A stretch of 64,000 bases of DNA from Pseudomonas sp. MM213 (GCF_020423045.1 NZ_CP081943.1:4960001-5024000), one strand, 5' to 3'. Shown: positions 8,434 to 17,377, counted from the stretch's first letter. Program-made: numbers and translations. The notes: generated by a model from the sequence alone, not told the origin.

Positions 8434-9207
8434 TTAGCGGTTGCTGGACATGAATTGTTTGCAGCGCGCCGAAAGCGGGTTTTCGAACACCTGCTGTGGC
8501 GATCCTTGCTCTTCTACCAGGCCCTGGTGGAGGAACACCACTTCGCTGGACACCTGACGGGCGAAACCCATTTCGTGGGTGACCAGCAGCATGGTGCGGC
8601 CTTCTTCGGCCAGTGCGCGGATGACATTAAGTACTTCCTGGACCATTTCCGGGTCAAGGGCGGAGGTGGGTTCGTCGAACAGGATCACCTTGGGTTGCAT
8701 CGCCAGCGTGCGGGCAATGGCCGCGCGCTGTTGCTGGCCGCCAGACAGTTGCGCCGGGTACGCATGACGCTTGTCGGCGATGCCGACCTTGGCCAGCAAG
8801 GCTTCGGCGACTTCGATGGCTTCGGCCTTGCTCTGGCCGAGCACGCGGCGAGGGGCCTCGATGATGTTGTCGAGCACGCTCATGTGCGGCCACAGATTAA
8901 AGTTTTGAAACACAAAACCAATCTCGCTGCGCAGGCGGTTGATCTGCTTGCCGTCGGCCGCGACCAGTTCGCCGTTCTTGGCGGCTTTGAGCTTGAGTTC
9001 TTCGCCGGCCACCAGGATCTGGCCCTGATGCGGGTTTTCCAGCAGGTTGATGCAACGCAGGAACGTGGACTTGCCGGAACCGGAGGAACCCAGGATCGAG
9101 ATCACATCGCCGTCGCGGGCGGTCAGCGAGATGCCTTTGAGCACCTCAAGCTGTCCGTAGCGTTTGTGCAAGTTGCGGATTTCAAGCGCGGGCGTGGCCT
9201 CAGCCAT
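8434..9207 (-). CDS. Amino-acid ABC transporter ATPase (HisP-like)
   Basis: 257-residue nucleotide-binding subunit that powers uptake through the two downstream permeases. Walker A GSSGSGKST (40-48), Q-loop in FVFQNFNLWPHMS, signature LSGGQQQRAAIAR, Walker B ILFDEPTSALDPE and H-loop LVTHEM are all present. The insertion with KINRL-type spacing before the Q-loop is typical of HisP. It is the first gene of the operon (ATPase, receptor, two permeases, methyltransferase). An upstream promoter should lie in 9208-9300, but no clear one was identified. Confidence 0.94.
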   Translation of the reverse strand: MAEATPALEIRNLHKRYGQLEVLKGISLTARDGDVISILGSSGSGKSTFLRCINLLENPHQGQILVAGEELKLKAAKNGELVAADGKQINRLRSEIGFVFQNFNLWPHMSVLDNIIEAPRRVLGQSKAEAIEVAEALLAKVGIADKRHAYPAQLSGGQQQRAAIARTLAMQPKVILFDEPTSALDPEMVQEVLNVIRALAEEGRTMLLVTHEMGFARQVSSEVVFLHQGLVEEQGSPQQVFENPLSARCKQFMSSNR

Positions 9208-9652
9208 GTGCGTTCCTCATATATGTTGCGCTCCTGCTGTTGGCGGGCCTTCCTGGCGAGGCGGCCAACCTAGCATAGCGTCTGAATGGCAGCCAACAGC
9301 GCTACGGGCGGTAAACGGGTGGCATGTGACAGGTTGTCGCATCGGTACAGCAGACTGTCGCGCTGCTATCAACCGAACAGCCGTTTGAACCCGATGTGGC
9401 GCGGCTGTCCCGTAAAAAAGGGCGCGATGTTGCCAGCTTTGGCGGGGTGTTGGAAGCGCTAACCGGCCAAACGTTCCTGATCCGCACTTTTATTGTGCGT
9501 TGAGCATTTGTTGGGTGTGTTTCCGGTGCGCAGATTCGTTCCTTAAGTGGGTCGCAGGGTAACGCTTCTGGCGAAGTGCCATTATTTTCAATGACTTGCG
9601 ATGACTGTCCGGTCAGGGTGAGATCGCCGGGTTAGAGGGTTTTGAAACATTT
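9208..9652. other. Divergent intergenic region between the ABC operon and gabP
   Basis: No gene supported; short frames on both strands lack ribosome sites and homologous look. It must hold the ABC operon promoter (left) and any enhancer for the sigma-54 promoter at 9653-9667 (right). No clear NtrC or CbrB dyad was found here. Confidence 0.5.
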
Positions 9653-9667
9653 TGGCGCAATTATTGC
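9653..9667 (+). promoter_or_regulatory. Candidate sigma-54 promoter of gabP
   Basis: TGGCGCAATTATTGC has GG and GC 12 bases apart, as required, and the TTGC element is exact. Transcription would start near 9678, 84 bases ahead of the gabP ATG. It would place the permease under nitrogen- or carbon/nitrogen-responsive activators. Confidence 0.6.
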
Positions 9668-9761
9668 GTGCAGATTCCGGAACGCCCCGTTGGTTTCTTT
9701 TTACAGAAGAGAGTTCACGACGGGATGCACGCATTCGCTTTTCCTTACAAAGGTAGTTTCA

Positions 9762-11153
9762 ATGAGCAATACCCAAAGCTCTAACGGCCTCGAACAGGGG
9801 CTCAAACCGCGTCATGTGACCATGCTGTCGATTGCCGGTGTTATCGGCGCCGGCCTGTTCGTTGGCTCGGGCCACGCTATTGCTGCAGCAGGCCCGGCCG
9901 TGCTGTTGGCTTATGCCGCCGCCGGTATGCTGGTGGTGTTGGTGATGCGCATGCTGGGTGAAATGGCGGTTGCCTCGCCAGACACCGGCTCCTTCTCGAC
10001 ATACGCCGATCGCGCGATCGGTCACTGGGCCGGTTTCACCATCGGCTGGCTGTACTGGTGGTTCTGGGTGCTGGTGATCCCGTTGGAGGCCAACGCCGCC
10101 GCGACCATCCTGCACGCCTGGTTCCCTGGCGTGGACATCTGGGCTTTCGCCTTGGTCATCACGATGCTGCTGACTATCACTAACCTGTTCAGCGTGAAGA
10201 ACTACGGCGAGTTCGAGTTCTGGTTCGCCCTGCTCAAGGTTGTGGCGATCATTGGTTTCATCATTCTGGGCATCGCGGCGATCTTCGGTTTCCTGCCGAA
10301 CAGCCAGGTGAGCGGCGTTTCGCACATTTTCGACACTCAGGGCTTCCTGCCAAACGGCATGGGCGCGGTACTGGGCGCGATCCTGACGACCATGTTTTCC
10401 TTCATGGGCACCGAGATCGTGACCATCGCGGCCGCAGAATCGAAGAACCCTGGCAAGCAAATCTCCAAGGCCACCAACTCGGTGATCTGGCGGATTGGTT
10501 TGTTCTACCTCGTTTCGATCTTCATCGTCGTGGCCCTGGTGCCATGGAACGACCCGGTTCTGGCCAGCGTTGGTTCCTATCAGACCGTACTTGAGCGCAT
10601 GGGCATCCCGAACGCCAAGATGATCGTCGACATCGTGGTACTGGTCGCTGTGACCAGCTGCCTGAACTCGGCGCTGTACACCTCGTCGCGCATGATGTTC
10701 TCCCTGGGCAAGCGCGGTGATGCACCGGCCGTGTCCACGCGCACCAACAAAAGTGGCACGCCATACTGGGCGGTGATGCTGTCCACGGGCGCAGCGTTCC
10801 TGGCAACATTCGCCAACTATGTGGCTCCGGCCGCCGTGTTCGAATTCCTGCTGGCCAGCTCCGGCGCCATCGCGTTGCTGGTGTACCTGGTGATCGCGAT
10901 CTCGCAACTGCGCATGCGCAAACAGCGTATGGCCCGCGGTGAAAAAATCGCCTTCAGCATGTGGCTGTTCCCGGGCCTGACCTACGCGGTGATCGTCTTC
11001 ATCGTCGCGGCCCTGACCATCATGCTGTTCCAGGACGCCCACCGTGTGGAGATCCTCGCGACCGGTTTGCTGAGTGCTCTGGTGGTTGCTACCGGTTTGC
11101 TGGTGGCTCGCCGTCGTCGCAATGAGCAACTGGTTGGCGCAGTGGCGCGCTAA
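9762..11153 (+). CDS. gabP: Amino-acid permease of the GABA permease type
   Basis: 463-residue APC-superfamily secondary transporter with about 12 membrane helices. The amino-acid transporter signature is seen in helix 1 (IAGVIGAGLFVGSGHAI) and in the GEMAV segment. The overall look is that of Pseudomonas GabP, importing 4-aminobutyrate or related amino acids by proton symport, but close relatives carry Asn, Phe or Pro, so the substrate is inferred. The ATG at 9762 follows AAAGG by 9 bases; an in-frame start at 9642 lies upstream of the likely promoter. Sits alone, preceded by a sigma-54 promoter and followed by a terminator. Confidence 0.85.
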   Translation: MSNTQSSNGLEQGLKPRHVTMLSIAGVIGAGLFVGSGHAIAAAGPAVLLAYAAAGMLVVLVMRMLGEMAVASPDTGSFSTYADRAIGHWAGFTIGWLYWWFWVLVIPLEANAAATILHAWFPGVDIWAFALVITMLLTITNLFSVKNYGEFEFWFALLKVVAIIGFIILGIAAIFGFLPNSQVSGVSHIFDTQGFLPNGMGAVLGAILTTMFSFMGTEIVTIAAAESKNPGKQISKATNSVIWRIGLFYLVSIFIVVALVPWNDPVLASVGSYQTVLERMGIPNAKMIVDIVVLVAVTSCLNSALYTSSRMMFSLGKRGDAPAVSTRTNKSGTPYWAVMLSTGAAFLATFANYVAPAAVFEFLLASSGAIALLVYLVIAISQLRMRKQRMARGEKIAFSMWLFPGLTYAVIVFIVAALTIMLFQDAHRVEILATGLLSALVVATGLLVARRRRNEQLVGAVAR

Positions 11154-11180
11154 GCTTTACGCACACTGTCGATGTACTGA

Positions 11181-11216
11181 AAACGACCGCCATCAGCCAT
11201 GATCGCGGTCGTTTTT
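11181..11216 (+). terminator. Intrinsic terminator of gabP
   Basis: Stem AACGACCGC/GCGGTCGTT with a 14-base inner segment, followed by TTTTT. Begins 28 bases after the gabP stop. Confidence 0.85.
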
Positions 11217-11521
11217 GCTTTCATTCAGGGGGTTTATCGGCCTGCTCCCTGATGGACACGATGATGTCGAGATAGTAGCCTCCTTGCCGAATGTGTATCT
11301 TGCTGTTGCGGGATGCAATGGAGTTTCAGGACACGGATTGTTCGACGCCCCAGCCTTCCCGGCTAAAGCCCCTCGACCCTTTCTTGCCTGCTCCCTCATC
11401 TGGTGCGTGTCACAGATGCATTTGCGTGCGCCTGCCGTTCGCGCGACAGCCACGAGCCAGCGCTGCATGGAGCTAGCCCGGCCATTCAGCTTACCCATTG
11501 GGGCATCAAGGAGAGACAGGC
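11217..11521. other. Intergenic region with no recognised gene
   Basis: About 300 bases. One plus-strand frame (11215-11556) crosses it, but its composition and lack of a ribosome site argue against coding. It should carry the promoter of the small membrane protein at 11522. Confidence 0.5.
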
Positions 11522-11848
11522 ATGGCGTTTACATCGGTTGTGTTCAAAAACCCTAATACCGGAGCCATGAAGGAAGCCCCGATCGGCTTCTCGTGGACCG
11601 TGTTTTTCTTCGGCTTCCTGCCGCCACTGTTCCGTGGCGACATCAAGTGGGCAGCGATCATGTTCATCGTGGCCTGCTTCACATTCGGCCTCAGCAACTT
11701 CGTGTTCATGTTCATCTACAACAAGCTGTACGTGCGCGACCTGATCGGCGCCGGTTTCAAGGCTCAATCCATCGCCAGCGGTGATCTGAGCTATGCCAGT
11801 GCCAAGGTCGGGATGGAAATTCCACGTCTGGATGCTGTGGCTGCCTGA
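11522..11848 (+). CDS. Small inner-membrane protein (DUF2628-like)
   Basis: 108 residues with two or three hydrophobic segments (about 20-40 and 42-65) separated by a short polar loop, and an aromatic-rich FSWTVFFFGFLPPLF motif. It resembles small DUF2628/HrgC-like membrane proteins of unknown role. The ATG at 11522 has AGGAG 9 bases upstream. Single gene; shares a bidirectional terminator with the convergent gene at 11924. Confidence 0.75.
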   Translation: MAFTSVVFKNPNTGAMKEAPIGFSWTVFFFGFLPPLFRGDIKWAAIMFIVACFTFGLSNFVFMFIYNKLYVRDLIGAGFKAQSIASGDLSYASAKVGMEIPRLDAVAA

Positions 11849-11872
11849 TTGTTGTTTTCAGGTTTGTAAAAA

Positions 11873-11907
11873 AAACGGCCGTTGTCAGTGATGACAAGCG
11901 GCCGTTT
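11873..11907. terminator. Bidirectional intrinsic terminator
   Basis: Stem AAACGGCCG/CGGCCGTTT between the convergent genes ending at 11848 and 11924, with T-tracts on both strands. Confidence 0.85.
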
Positions 11908-11923
11908 CTATTTCTGAGGGCTT

Positions 11924-12376
11924 TTATTCGCCCTTTTCTTCCTGCGCATCCGGCGACTGACGATAGCTGTCCAGCGCAATGCCGAAGTCGGTGATGAATT
12001 GCGGGTCGGTCAGCCATGCCTGGGCGGTTTCGCGATCCATGCCGTCGGCCCACATGCGGTAGTCGATCAACATGTCGGCGGCCAGGTGAGTGGCGGCCAT
12101 GCCTTCGTCGTCGGCGTTTTCCATGTCCAGCAGTTCTGGATGGTCAATGATGATAAAGGCGAGGTTCGTCAGCAGCACGGAGAGCATTTCACTGCGGCCG
12201 ACAGCTTCGGCGTCGCGCATCTTGCTGAACATCGCCAGGGTGTATTCCGGGATCGGTTCGCCGATTTCACCCAAGTCATCGTCCAGCGCGGCTGGTTTTC
12301 TGCCGTGGATGTTGATCTGTTTGGCTTTGATCTTGGCGCGCTTGGCGCGTTTCTGTTGCTTGTTCAGGGAGGCCAT
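11924..12376 (-). CDS. Uncharacterised protein, paralogue of the gene at 12383
   Basis: 150 residues; not recognised. The N-terminus is strongly basic (MASLNKQQKRAKRAKIKAKQ) and the rest acidic and helical. The upstream gene, 6 bases away, begins almost identically and keeps the same length and plan (acidic middle, EYRQW/DYRMW near residue 105), so the two are tandem duplicates. No signal peptide or membrane segment. The basic tail suggests nucleic-acid or ribosome contact, but this is only inference. Confidence 0.8.
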   Translation of the reverse strand: MASLNKQQKRAKRAKIKAKQINIHGRKPAALDDDLGEIGEPIPEYTLAMFSKMRDAEAVGRSEMLSVLLTNLAFIIIDHPELLDMENADDEGMAATHLAADMLIDYRMWADGMDRETAQAWLTDPQFITDFGIALDSYRQSPDAQEEKGE

Positions 12377-12382
12377 GGGAAC

Positions 12383-12799
12383 TCAGTTCGGTTTCTGTTG
12401 GGTTTGGGCTGCGATGATGTCGGAGGCCGCTACATAGTCGGCCTGGAAGGCCGGGGATTCGATCCACGCCAGGGCGCCGGCTTCATCGACTTCGGTGGAC
12501 CATTGGCGGTACTCGATCAGCGCGGCGAGGATGAAGTCCATCGCGCCTTCTTCGCCTTCCTGCTCGTACACCAGTTCCAGCAATGGGTCTTCAAGGAAAG
12601 CGATGCACATGGCTTGCTGGCTGGTTTTTTCAGCGTCGATCATTTTCTTGAACAGCTCGGTGAGGTCCACCGATTCAAAGTCGATGCGATCATCGTTCGG
12701 GTCCAGCTCGACCGGCGCGGCAGCCCGTTGGGTGCGGTTCTGCTTGGCCTTGGCTTTGGCGCGGGTGGCGCGTTTTTGCTGCTTGTTGGCGGAGGCCAT
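12383..12799 (-). CDS. Uncharacterised protein, paralogue of the gene at 11924
   Basis: 138 residues starting MASANKQQKRATRAKAKAKQ, then an acidic helical body (VELDPNDD, TELFKKMIDAEKTSQQ, IEYRQW). The start at 12799 is chosen because this basic N-terminus is shared with the next gene; the frame extends further but without homology. The ribosome site is weak. Follows the alpha/beta hydrolase by 19 bases and precedes its paralogue by 6, so the three are probably one transcript. Function unknown. Confidence 0.8.
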   Translation of the reverse strand: MASANKQQKRATRAKAKAKQNRTQRAAAPVELDPNDDRIDFESVDLTELFKKMIDAEKTSQQAMCIAFLEDPLLELVYEQEGEEGAMDFILAALIEYRQWSTEVDEAGALAWIESPAFQADYVAASDIIAAQTQQKPN

Positions 12800-12818
12800 G
12801 GTTTTGATCCGTCGTGCG

Positions 12819-13787
12819 TTAAAAGGACTCGCTGCGCGGTACTGTCCGCCCGGGGGTATCGGGGGCCAGTTCACCGCTCTGCAGCCAGGACAATGCAATG
12901 GGCCATAGTGTGGCTTGGTATGCGCTGCGAAAAAAGGCGAAATGTCCGACTTCTGCTTCGCCGATGTCTTCGGGGGCGATTCGCCAGTGGGTGTTCGTAC
13001 CGCCGCTGAAGTAGCCGAGCAGGCGTTCGATGGCCGGGATCGTGCCGTAAGGATCGTCTGTGATGCTGATGGCCAGTGTCCTGGCTTTCATCGTTGCCCC
13101 TGGTTTTTTGGCCAGCGTGCGACCGCTGGGCCGCGTTTCATATCGGCGCGTGGGCGTGCTCCAGTCTCGAACCACCCCGGCGGGCGTGTCTTCCAGCCAG
13201 CCAAGACGCTTTCCGGGGAAGTAGCCATAGATCATGGTGATCAGCGGCATCACCACATGCCACTTGCCGAACATCCGCCAGCGATGAGCGGGCGCGTAGT
13301 CGCGCCAGTAGGCGAATTGCGCACCGACGGTGACCATGCGCCGAATCAGCTGCCCTGAGGCTCCCAGGCTCGCCGCACAGCCGCCAAAGCTGTGGCCGAC
13401 GACGTCGATGGGCTGGCCGGGAAATTCGCGCTGAGCGCGCTTGAGCATCGCCTCGAAATCCAGCGCGCCCCAATCAGTCCATGAGGCGTCGAGATTTTTC
13501 AATGACGCAGGGCGTGATTCGCCGATGCCACGGTAGTCATAGGTGATGACATCGAAGCCGTTGGCGAACAGGTAATCGGCGAAGCGCGAATAGTGACGGC
13601 AGCGAACCGAGGTGGCGGCGTTGATGATGACGACCGGGCGCACAAGGTCCTGAAAGGCGTGCCGCCAAGTGAAACCACCGAGGATGAAGCCGTCTGCGGC
13701 GGGCTCTTTGAATGGTTCGCCAGAAACGGGAGTTGGCAGCGGTAACTCGATTTGAGTGGGGGCCAGTGACATGTCCTGCAAATTCAT
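12819..13787 (-). CDS. Alpha/beta-fold hydrolase
   Basis: 322 residues. The nucleophile elbow GHSFGG, an earlier strand-helix unit VVIINAATSVRCRHYSRF and a C-terminal His in EVGHFAFF fit the alpha/beta-hydrolase triad, and YDYRGIGES is a typical lid-side motif. No signal peptide, so cytoplasmic. The substrate cannot be told; thioesterase, esterase and lipase-like roles are all possible. The ATG at 13787 is preceded by AAAGG 11 bases upstream. First gene of the group that includes the paralogue pair. Confidence 0.85.
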   Translation of the reverse strand: MNLQDMSLAPTQIELPLPTPVSGEPFKEPAADGFILGGFTWRHAFQDLVRPVVIINAATSVRCRHYSRFADYLFANGFDVITYDYRGIGESRPASLKNLDASWTDWGALDFEAMLKRAQREFPGQPIDVVGHSFGGCAASLGASGQLIRRMVTVGAQFAYWRDYAPAHRWRMFGKWHVVMPLITMIYGYFPGKRLGWLEDTPAGVVRDWSTPTRRYETRPSGRTLAKKPGATMKARTLAISITDDPYGTIPAIERLLGYFSGGTNTHWRIAPEDIGEAEVGHFAFFRSAYQATLWPIALSWLQSGELAPDTPGRTVPRSESF

Positions 13788-13856
13788 CGGCTTCAGACCT
13801 TTGCGGGTAGCTGCCAACGATAGTCTTCGTGCGGCGGGTGGACAATCCATCTGTGT

Positions 13857-14915
13857 TCACAGGGGGAGCTGATCGAGCAGTCGCTCCTCGATTGCCGCCT
13901 GCTCCCGGTCCAGTTCAGTGCGGAGTTCGTCTTCGCTGGGCAGGACTGTTTTGTATTTGCTGGCGAAGAGTTGTTCGTTGTCTTTCAGCACCGAGTAGCG
14001 CACCACTGATTCATCTTTTTTCGCACGGAGAATGATGCCGACGGTGGGGCCATCTTCCGGTCCGCGCTTGAGGTCGTCATACATGCGTACGTACATGTCC
14101 ATCTGGCCAACATCCTGATGAGTCAGTTCGCCGCGCTTCAGATCGAAGATGACGAAGCACTTGAGTACGTAGTTGTAAAACACCAGATCGATGTAGAAGT
14201 CTTTGCTCTCGGTACTGATGCGTTGCTGGCGAGCGATGAAGGCAAAGCCTCTACCCAGTTCCAGCAGGAAGGCTTGAAGCTGATGGATCAATGCTTGTTC
14301 CAGATTGGTTTCTTGAGTCAAACCTGCGTTGGTTGAGCCAAGAAACTCCAGCATCACCGGGTCCCTGATGAAGTCTCGTGGGTGTGCTTTCATTTTCTGG
14401 AGGTTGGTGGCGGCTTCCAGCCTCACAGCAGGTCGATCGCGGCTGGTGAGCAGGCGCTCGTAATAGAGGGTGTTGATCTGGCGTTCCAGGGCGCGGGATG
14501 ACCAGTTTTGGTTGGCCGCCTCGTCCATATACCATTGGCGTGCCGTGTCACTATCGACGCGCAGCAGCCTGCGGTAGTGGGTCCAGCTCAATTCGTGACG
14601 CAGTGCGTCACGAATTGGGAATGCTTGGTAAAACAGGCGCATGTAGCGAAGATTAGAGTTATCAAAGCCCTTCCCGAACTCGGCTGTCAGGCTCTGCGCC
14701 AGCGTTGCCAGCAATTGCTTTCCGTACCCCGCCCGTCGAGCCCCTTCCTGCTCGAACTCGACAATGTGCCTCCCAATCTGCCAGCAAGTTTGTACCTGGA
14801 CCGTATCGACCGTGCGTAGCACTTTCTGCCGTGCATCACGAATCAGCTCCCCAAGATTGCCGAGTAGTGAGGCGAGTTGTGCATCCTGAGTGTTACCGGG
14901 TTTGAGTGAGCTCAT
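13857..14915 (-). CDS. yhcG: PDDEXK nuclease-domain protein (YhcG/DUF1016)
   Basis: 352 residues. The N-terminal DUF1016_N helical domain (about 10-160, with WQIGRHIVEFEQEG and LSWTHYRRLLRV) is followed by a C-terminal PDDEXK-like domain. Its nuclease core is visible as DFYIDLVFYN and then FVIFDLKRGE, supplying the Asp and the Asp-x-Lys. YhcG proteins often accompany restriction-modification or toxin loci, but here no such partner is adjacent. It lies 69 bases from the hydrolase start on the same strand. The start at 14915 gives the usual family N-terminus; the frame continues upstream without homology. Confidence 0.85.
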   Translation of the reverse strand: MSSLKPGNTQDAQLASLLGNLGELIRDARQKVLRTVDTVQVQTCWQIGRHIVEFEQEGARRAGYGKQLLATLAQSLTAEFGKGFDNSNLRYMRLFYQAFPIRDALRHELSWTHYRRLLRVDSDTARQWYMDEAANQNWSSRALERQINTLYYERLLTSRDRPAVRLEAATNLQKMKAHPRDFIRDPVMLEFLGSTNAGLTQETNLEQALIHQLQAFLLELGRGFAFIARQQRISTESKDFYIDLVFYNYVLKCFVIFDLKRGELTHQDVGQMDMYVRMYDDLKRGPEDGPTVGIILRAKKDESVVRYSVLKDNEQLFASKYKTVLPSEDELRTELDREQAAIEERLLDQLPL

Positions 14916-15176
14916 GGCGTCTTCTGCAAAGGAATGAACAGGCAGAAGAGGATGGCAGCGGAGGTGGGGGCAGCGATGCCGGGCGTGGCTGGTAAGCCGG
15001 AAGGAAAGCCCGATCGGGTTTGCGGGATCGCTCCGACGGCAAGTCGTGCTTGAGGAATATAACGTGTAGTCCATTTCGCAGTGAGCCCAAGTACCAATCA
15101 ATCTAAAACCCGGGCGTTCGAGAGGAAATCTAAAAGGCATGACAAATGGGTTCCATGGAGCCCGGGAGGCGTGATC

Positions 15177-15626
15177 ATGAAGTACGTGCATTCCCTTGCG
15201 TTGCCCATCGCCGCGGTGGGCATGTTGATGTTCCCGGTGATGTCGTCTGCCGCCAGTCTTGAACCAATCGACAGCGCTGGCGTGCAAGTTCAACCGCAGG
15301 AGCAAAACGGAATTACTTATCTGTCCGGCGGTATAGGCCTGGATGAGTCGAAGGCCATCCAGCAAGCGGCTGGCTATAACTTGCACATGACGTTTTCGGT
15401 CGGGGCGGAGAATAAATACATTCCCGACGTCGACGTGGTCATTCAGAAAGCCCAAGGGCAAACCGTGTTGACGCTGAACGAGGCTGGCCCGCTGGTTTAT
15501 GTTCAGCTACCGCCCGGCAAGTACACCGTGGTTGCTACGCGACATGGAGAAGTGCGGCGTGACAGTGCCGAGATAGGAAGTGGTCCTGCGCGTAATCTGG
15601 TCTTTCATTGGGCCGGTGAAAGCTAG
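15177..15626 (+). CDS. Secreted protein with carboxypeptidase-regulatory-like fold
   Basis: 149 residues with a signal peptide (about 1-26, AAVGMLMFPVMSSAA, cleavage near SSA-A) and a periplasmic beta-rich body. The segment AGPLVYVQLPPGKYTVVAT is typical of carboxypeptidase regulatory-like (transthyretin-fold) domains. The ATG at 15177 has GGAGG 8 bases upstream. Single gene divergent from the YhcG gene; no enzyme motif seen, function unknown. Confidence 0.75.
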   Translation: MKYVHSLALPIAAVGMLMFPVMSSAASLEPIDSAGVQVQPQEQNGITYLSGGIGLDESKAIQQAAGYNLHMTFSVGAENKYIPDVDVVIQKAQGQTVLTLNEAGPLVYVQLPPGKYTVVATRHGEVRRDSAEIGSGPARNLVFHWAGES

Positions 15627-15821
15627 CAGTTAACCGGAGTTGACCGGCCGATGCCTTTGTTCCAGCGAATGGGCTGCAGGGAATCATCTGTCCGCCCATT
15701 GCGTGGTTTTAGGCTTGAGCGGTCTGGCCTCTCAGGATCTGCTGCTTACGCTGTTCTTCCGGCAGATCGTCGATCCGTCGCTTCCGCCACCGTGTGCCGG
15801 ACTTCGTTAAATCGCAGGCAT
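15627..15821. other. Intergenic stretch before the tRNA-Phe terminator
   Basis: Nothing recognised apart from short non-coding frames. With the tRNA-Phe block it separates the secreted protein gene from yggX. Confidence 0.4.
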
Positions 15822-15854
15822 AAAAAAACCCTGAATCTTGCGATTCAGGGTTTT
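15822..15854 (-). terminator. Intrinsic terminator of tRNA-Phe
   Basis: Stem ACCCTGAATC/GATTCAGGGT around TTGC. On the complement it ends in a run of seven T residues, 8 bases after the tRNA 3' end. Confidence 0.9.
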
Positions 15855-15861
15855 CGGTATT

Positions 15862-15937
15862 TGGTGCCCAGAGACGGAATCGAACCGCCGACACGGGGAT
15901 TTTCAATCCCCTGCTCTACCGACTGAGCTATCTGGGC
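15862..15937 (-). tRNA. tRNA-Phe (anticodon GAA)
   Basis: 76-base cloverleaf on the complement from GCCCAGATAGCTCAG at 15937 to encoded CCA at 15862. The anticodon loop TTGAAAA gives GAA (Phe). Acceptor stem GCCCAGA/TCTGGGC intact. Confidence 0.96.
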
Positions 15938-16040
15938 AACGGGGCGCATTAAACGGGTTTTTCAGGGGGTCGTCAAGCAAGTTTTCAAAAAAAATTTAAT
16001 TATTACCGTCGCTTACGTTCCGACCCCCGATAAAGCGGGA

Positions 16041-16313
16041 TTATTCTGCAGGCGGAACGTAGCCTTCAGCCTTGGCGTATTCCTCGCCGGAGAAGTACTT
16101 GTCCATCTCGCCTTGCAGATATTTGCGGTCTTCGGCGTTCATCATGTTCAGGCGTTTTTCGTTGATCAGCAGGGTCTGGTGTTTCTGCCAGTCGGCCCAG
16201 GCCTTCGCCGAGACGTGGTCAAAAATGTCCTGGCCTTTGGCGCCCGGGAATGGAGCGCGCTCCAGGGCTGGCAATTCTTCTTTGTACTTGCGGCACATGA
16301 TGGTGCGGGTCAT
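16041..16313 (-). CDS. yggX: Fe(II)-trafficking / oxidative damage protection protein YggX
   Basis: 90 residues, the usual family length. [15 protein letters not shown] carries the conserved Cys7, followed by the typical [15 protein letters not shown] and [10 protein letters not shown] segments. YggX protects Fe-S clusters from oxidation and is often cotranscribed with mutY, as here: its ATG overlaps the mutY stop as ATGA. Cytoplasmic. Confidence 0.96.
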   Translation of the reverse strand: MTRTIMCRKYKEELPALERAPFPGAKGQDIFDHVSAKAWADWQKHQTLLINEKRLNMMNAEDRKYLQGEMDKYFSGEEYAKAEGYVPPAE

Positions 16314-17377
16314 GACGACTCTCCTGCGTTCAATACGGCGGCCGCGCGTTCGAGCAAGGTTTTGACCGGGGCGGCAAGGCCCAGGCGCGGCGGGGTGGCG
16401 AGGTTATACCAGAGCCAGTCGGCCTCGGCCACGTGATGGCCGGTCTCCTGGACCTGAACCAGCCAGGGTTCGATGGACAACTGAAAATGGCTGAACGTGT
16501 GTACGAGGCTCGGCAGCGCTTGTTGGCTGCCCAGCTCCAGCGAGTGCTGTGAGGCCAGATGTTGCAGGTCGTCGAGGTCGTCGAGCTCCGGCAGGCTCCA
16601 CAGACCGCCCCACAAGCCCGTGGAAGGGCGACGGTAAAGCAGAATCGCGCCGTCTCCGTTGGCGAGCATCGGCATCAGCGTGCGCTTCTGTGGCACGGCT
16701 TTGCGTGGCTTCGGGATCGGGTAGCGGGTTTCCAGGCCGAGCATGTGCGCTTCGCAGCCCTTTTCCAGCGGGCAGAGCAGGCAGCTCGGTTTGCTGCGAG
16801 TGCAAAGCGTGGCGCCCAGATCCATCATCGCCTGGGTGTAGGCGTTGACCCGATCATGCGGCGTGAAGCGCTCAGCGTTCGCCCACAGCTGTTTCGCGAC
16901 CTTCGGCTCGCCCGGATAACCCTCTTGCGCCGTAAAGCGCGCCAGGACGCGTTTGACGTTGCCGTCGAGGATCGGCGCCCGCAGGCCCATGCTCAGGCTG
17001 GCGATGGCGCCCGCCGTGGACAGGCCGATCCCCGGCAGCTCGACCAGCTTTTCCACATCCCGCGGAAATTCGCCGCCGTACTCGGCGACGACGATCTTCG
17101 CGGTCTTCTGCAAATTGCGCGCGCGGGTGTAGTAACCGAGGCCGGTCCACAGGTGCAGCACTTCGTCTTCCGGCGCGGCGGCCAGGGCTTCGACCGTCGG
17201 CAGCGAGGCCATGAACCGGTCGAAGTAATTCAGCACGGTGCTGACCTGGGTTTGCTGCAACATGATCTCCGAGACCCACACCCGATACGGTGTGATGCCT
17301 TGCTGCCAAGGCAAATCGTGGCGGCCGTGGCGGTCGTACCAGTCCAGCACCGCCGATGAAAACTGCTCGGATCTCAT
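16310..17377 (-). CDS. mutY: A/G-specific adenine DNA glycosylase MutY
   Basis: 355 residues. Removes adenine mispaired with 8-oxoguanine. The helix-hairpin-helix with [12 protein letters not shown], the catalytic Glu in VSEIMLQQT and Asp in ILDGNVKRV, the 4Fe-4S ligands in C-x6-C-x2-C-x5-C spacing ([17 protein letters not shown]) and a C-terminal NUDIX-like 8-oxoG recognition domain (about 230-350) are present. The start at 17377 overlaps the asmA stop by 4 bases. Forms an operon asmA-mutY-yggX, linking envelope maintenance and oxidative damage repair only by cotranscription. Confidence 0.96.
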   Translation of the reverse strand: MRSEQFSSAVLDWYDRHGRHDLPWQQGITPYRVWVSEIMLQQTQVSTVLNYFDRFMASLPTVEALAAAPEDEVLHLWTGLGYYTRARNLQKTAKIVVAEYGGEFPRDVEKLVELPGIGLSTAGAIASLSMGLRAPILDGNVKRVLARFTAQEGYPGEPKVAKQLWANAERFTPHDRVNAYTQAMMDLGATLCTRSKPSCLLCPLEKGCEAHMLGLETRYPIPKPRKAVPQKRTLMPMLANGDGAILLYRRPSTGLWGGLWSLPELDDLDDLQHLASQHSLELGSQQALPSLVHTFSHFQLSIEPWLVQVQETGHHVAEADWLWYNLATPPRLGLAAPVKTLLERAAAVLNAGESS

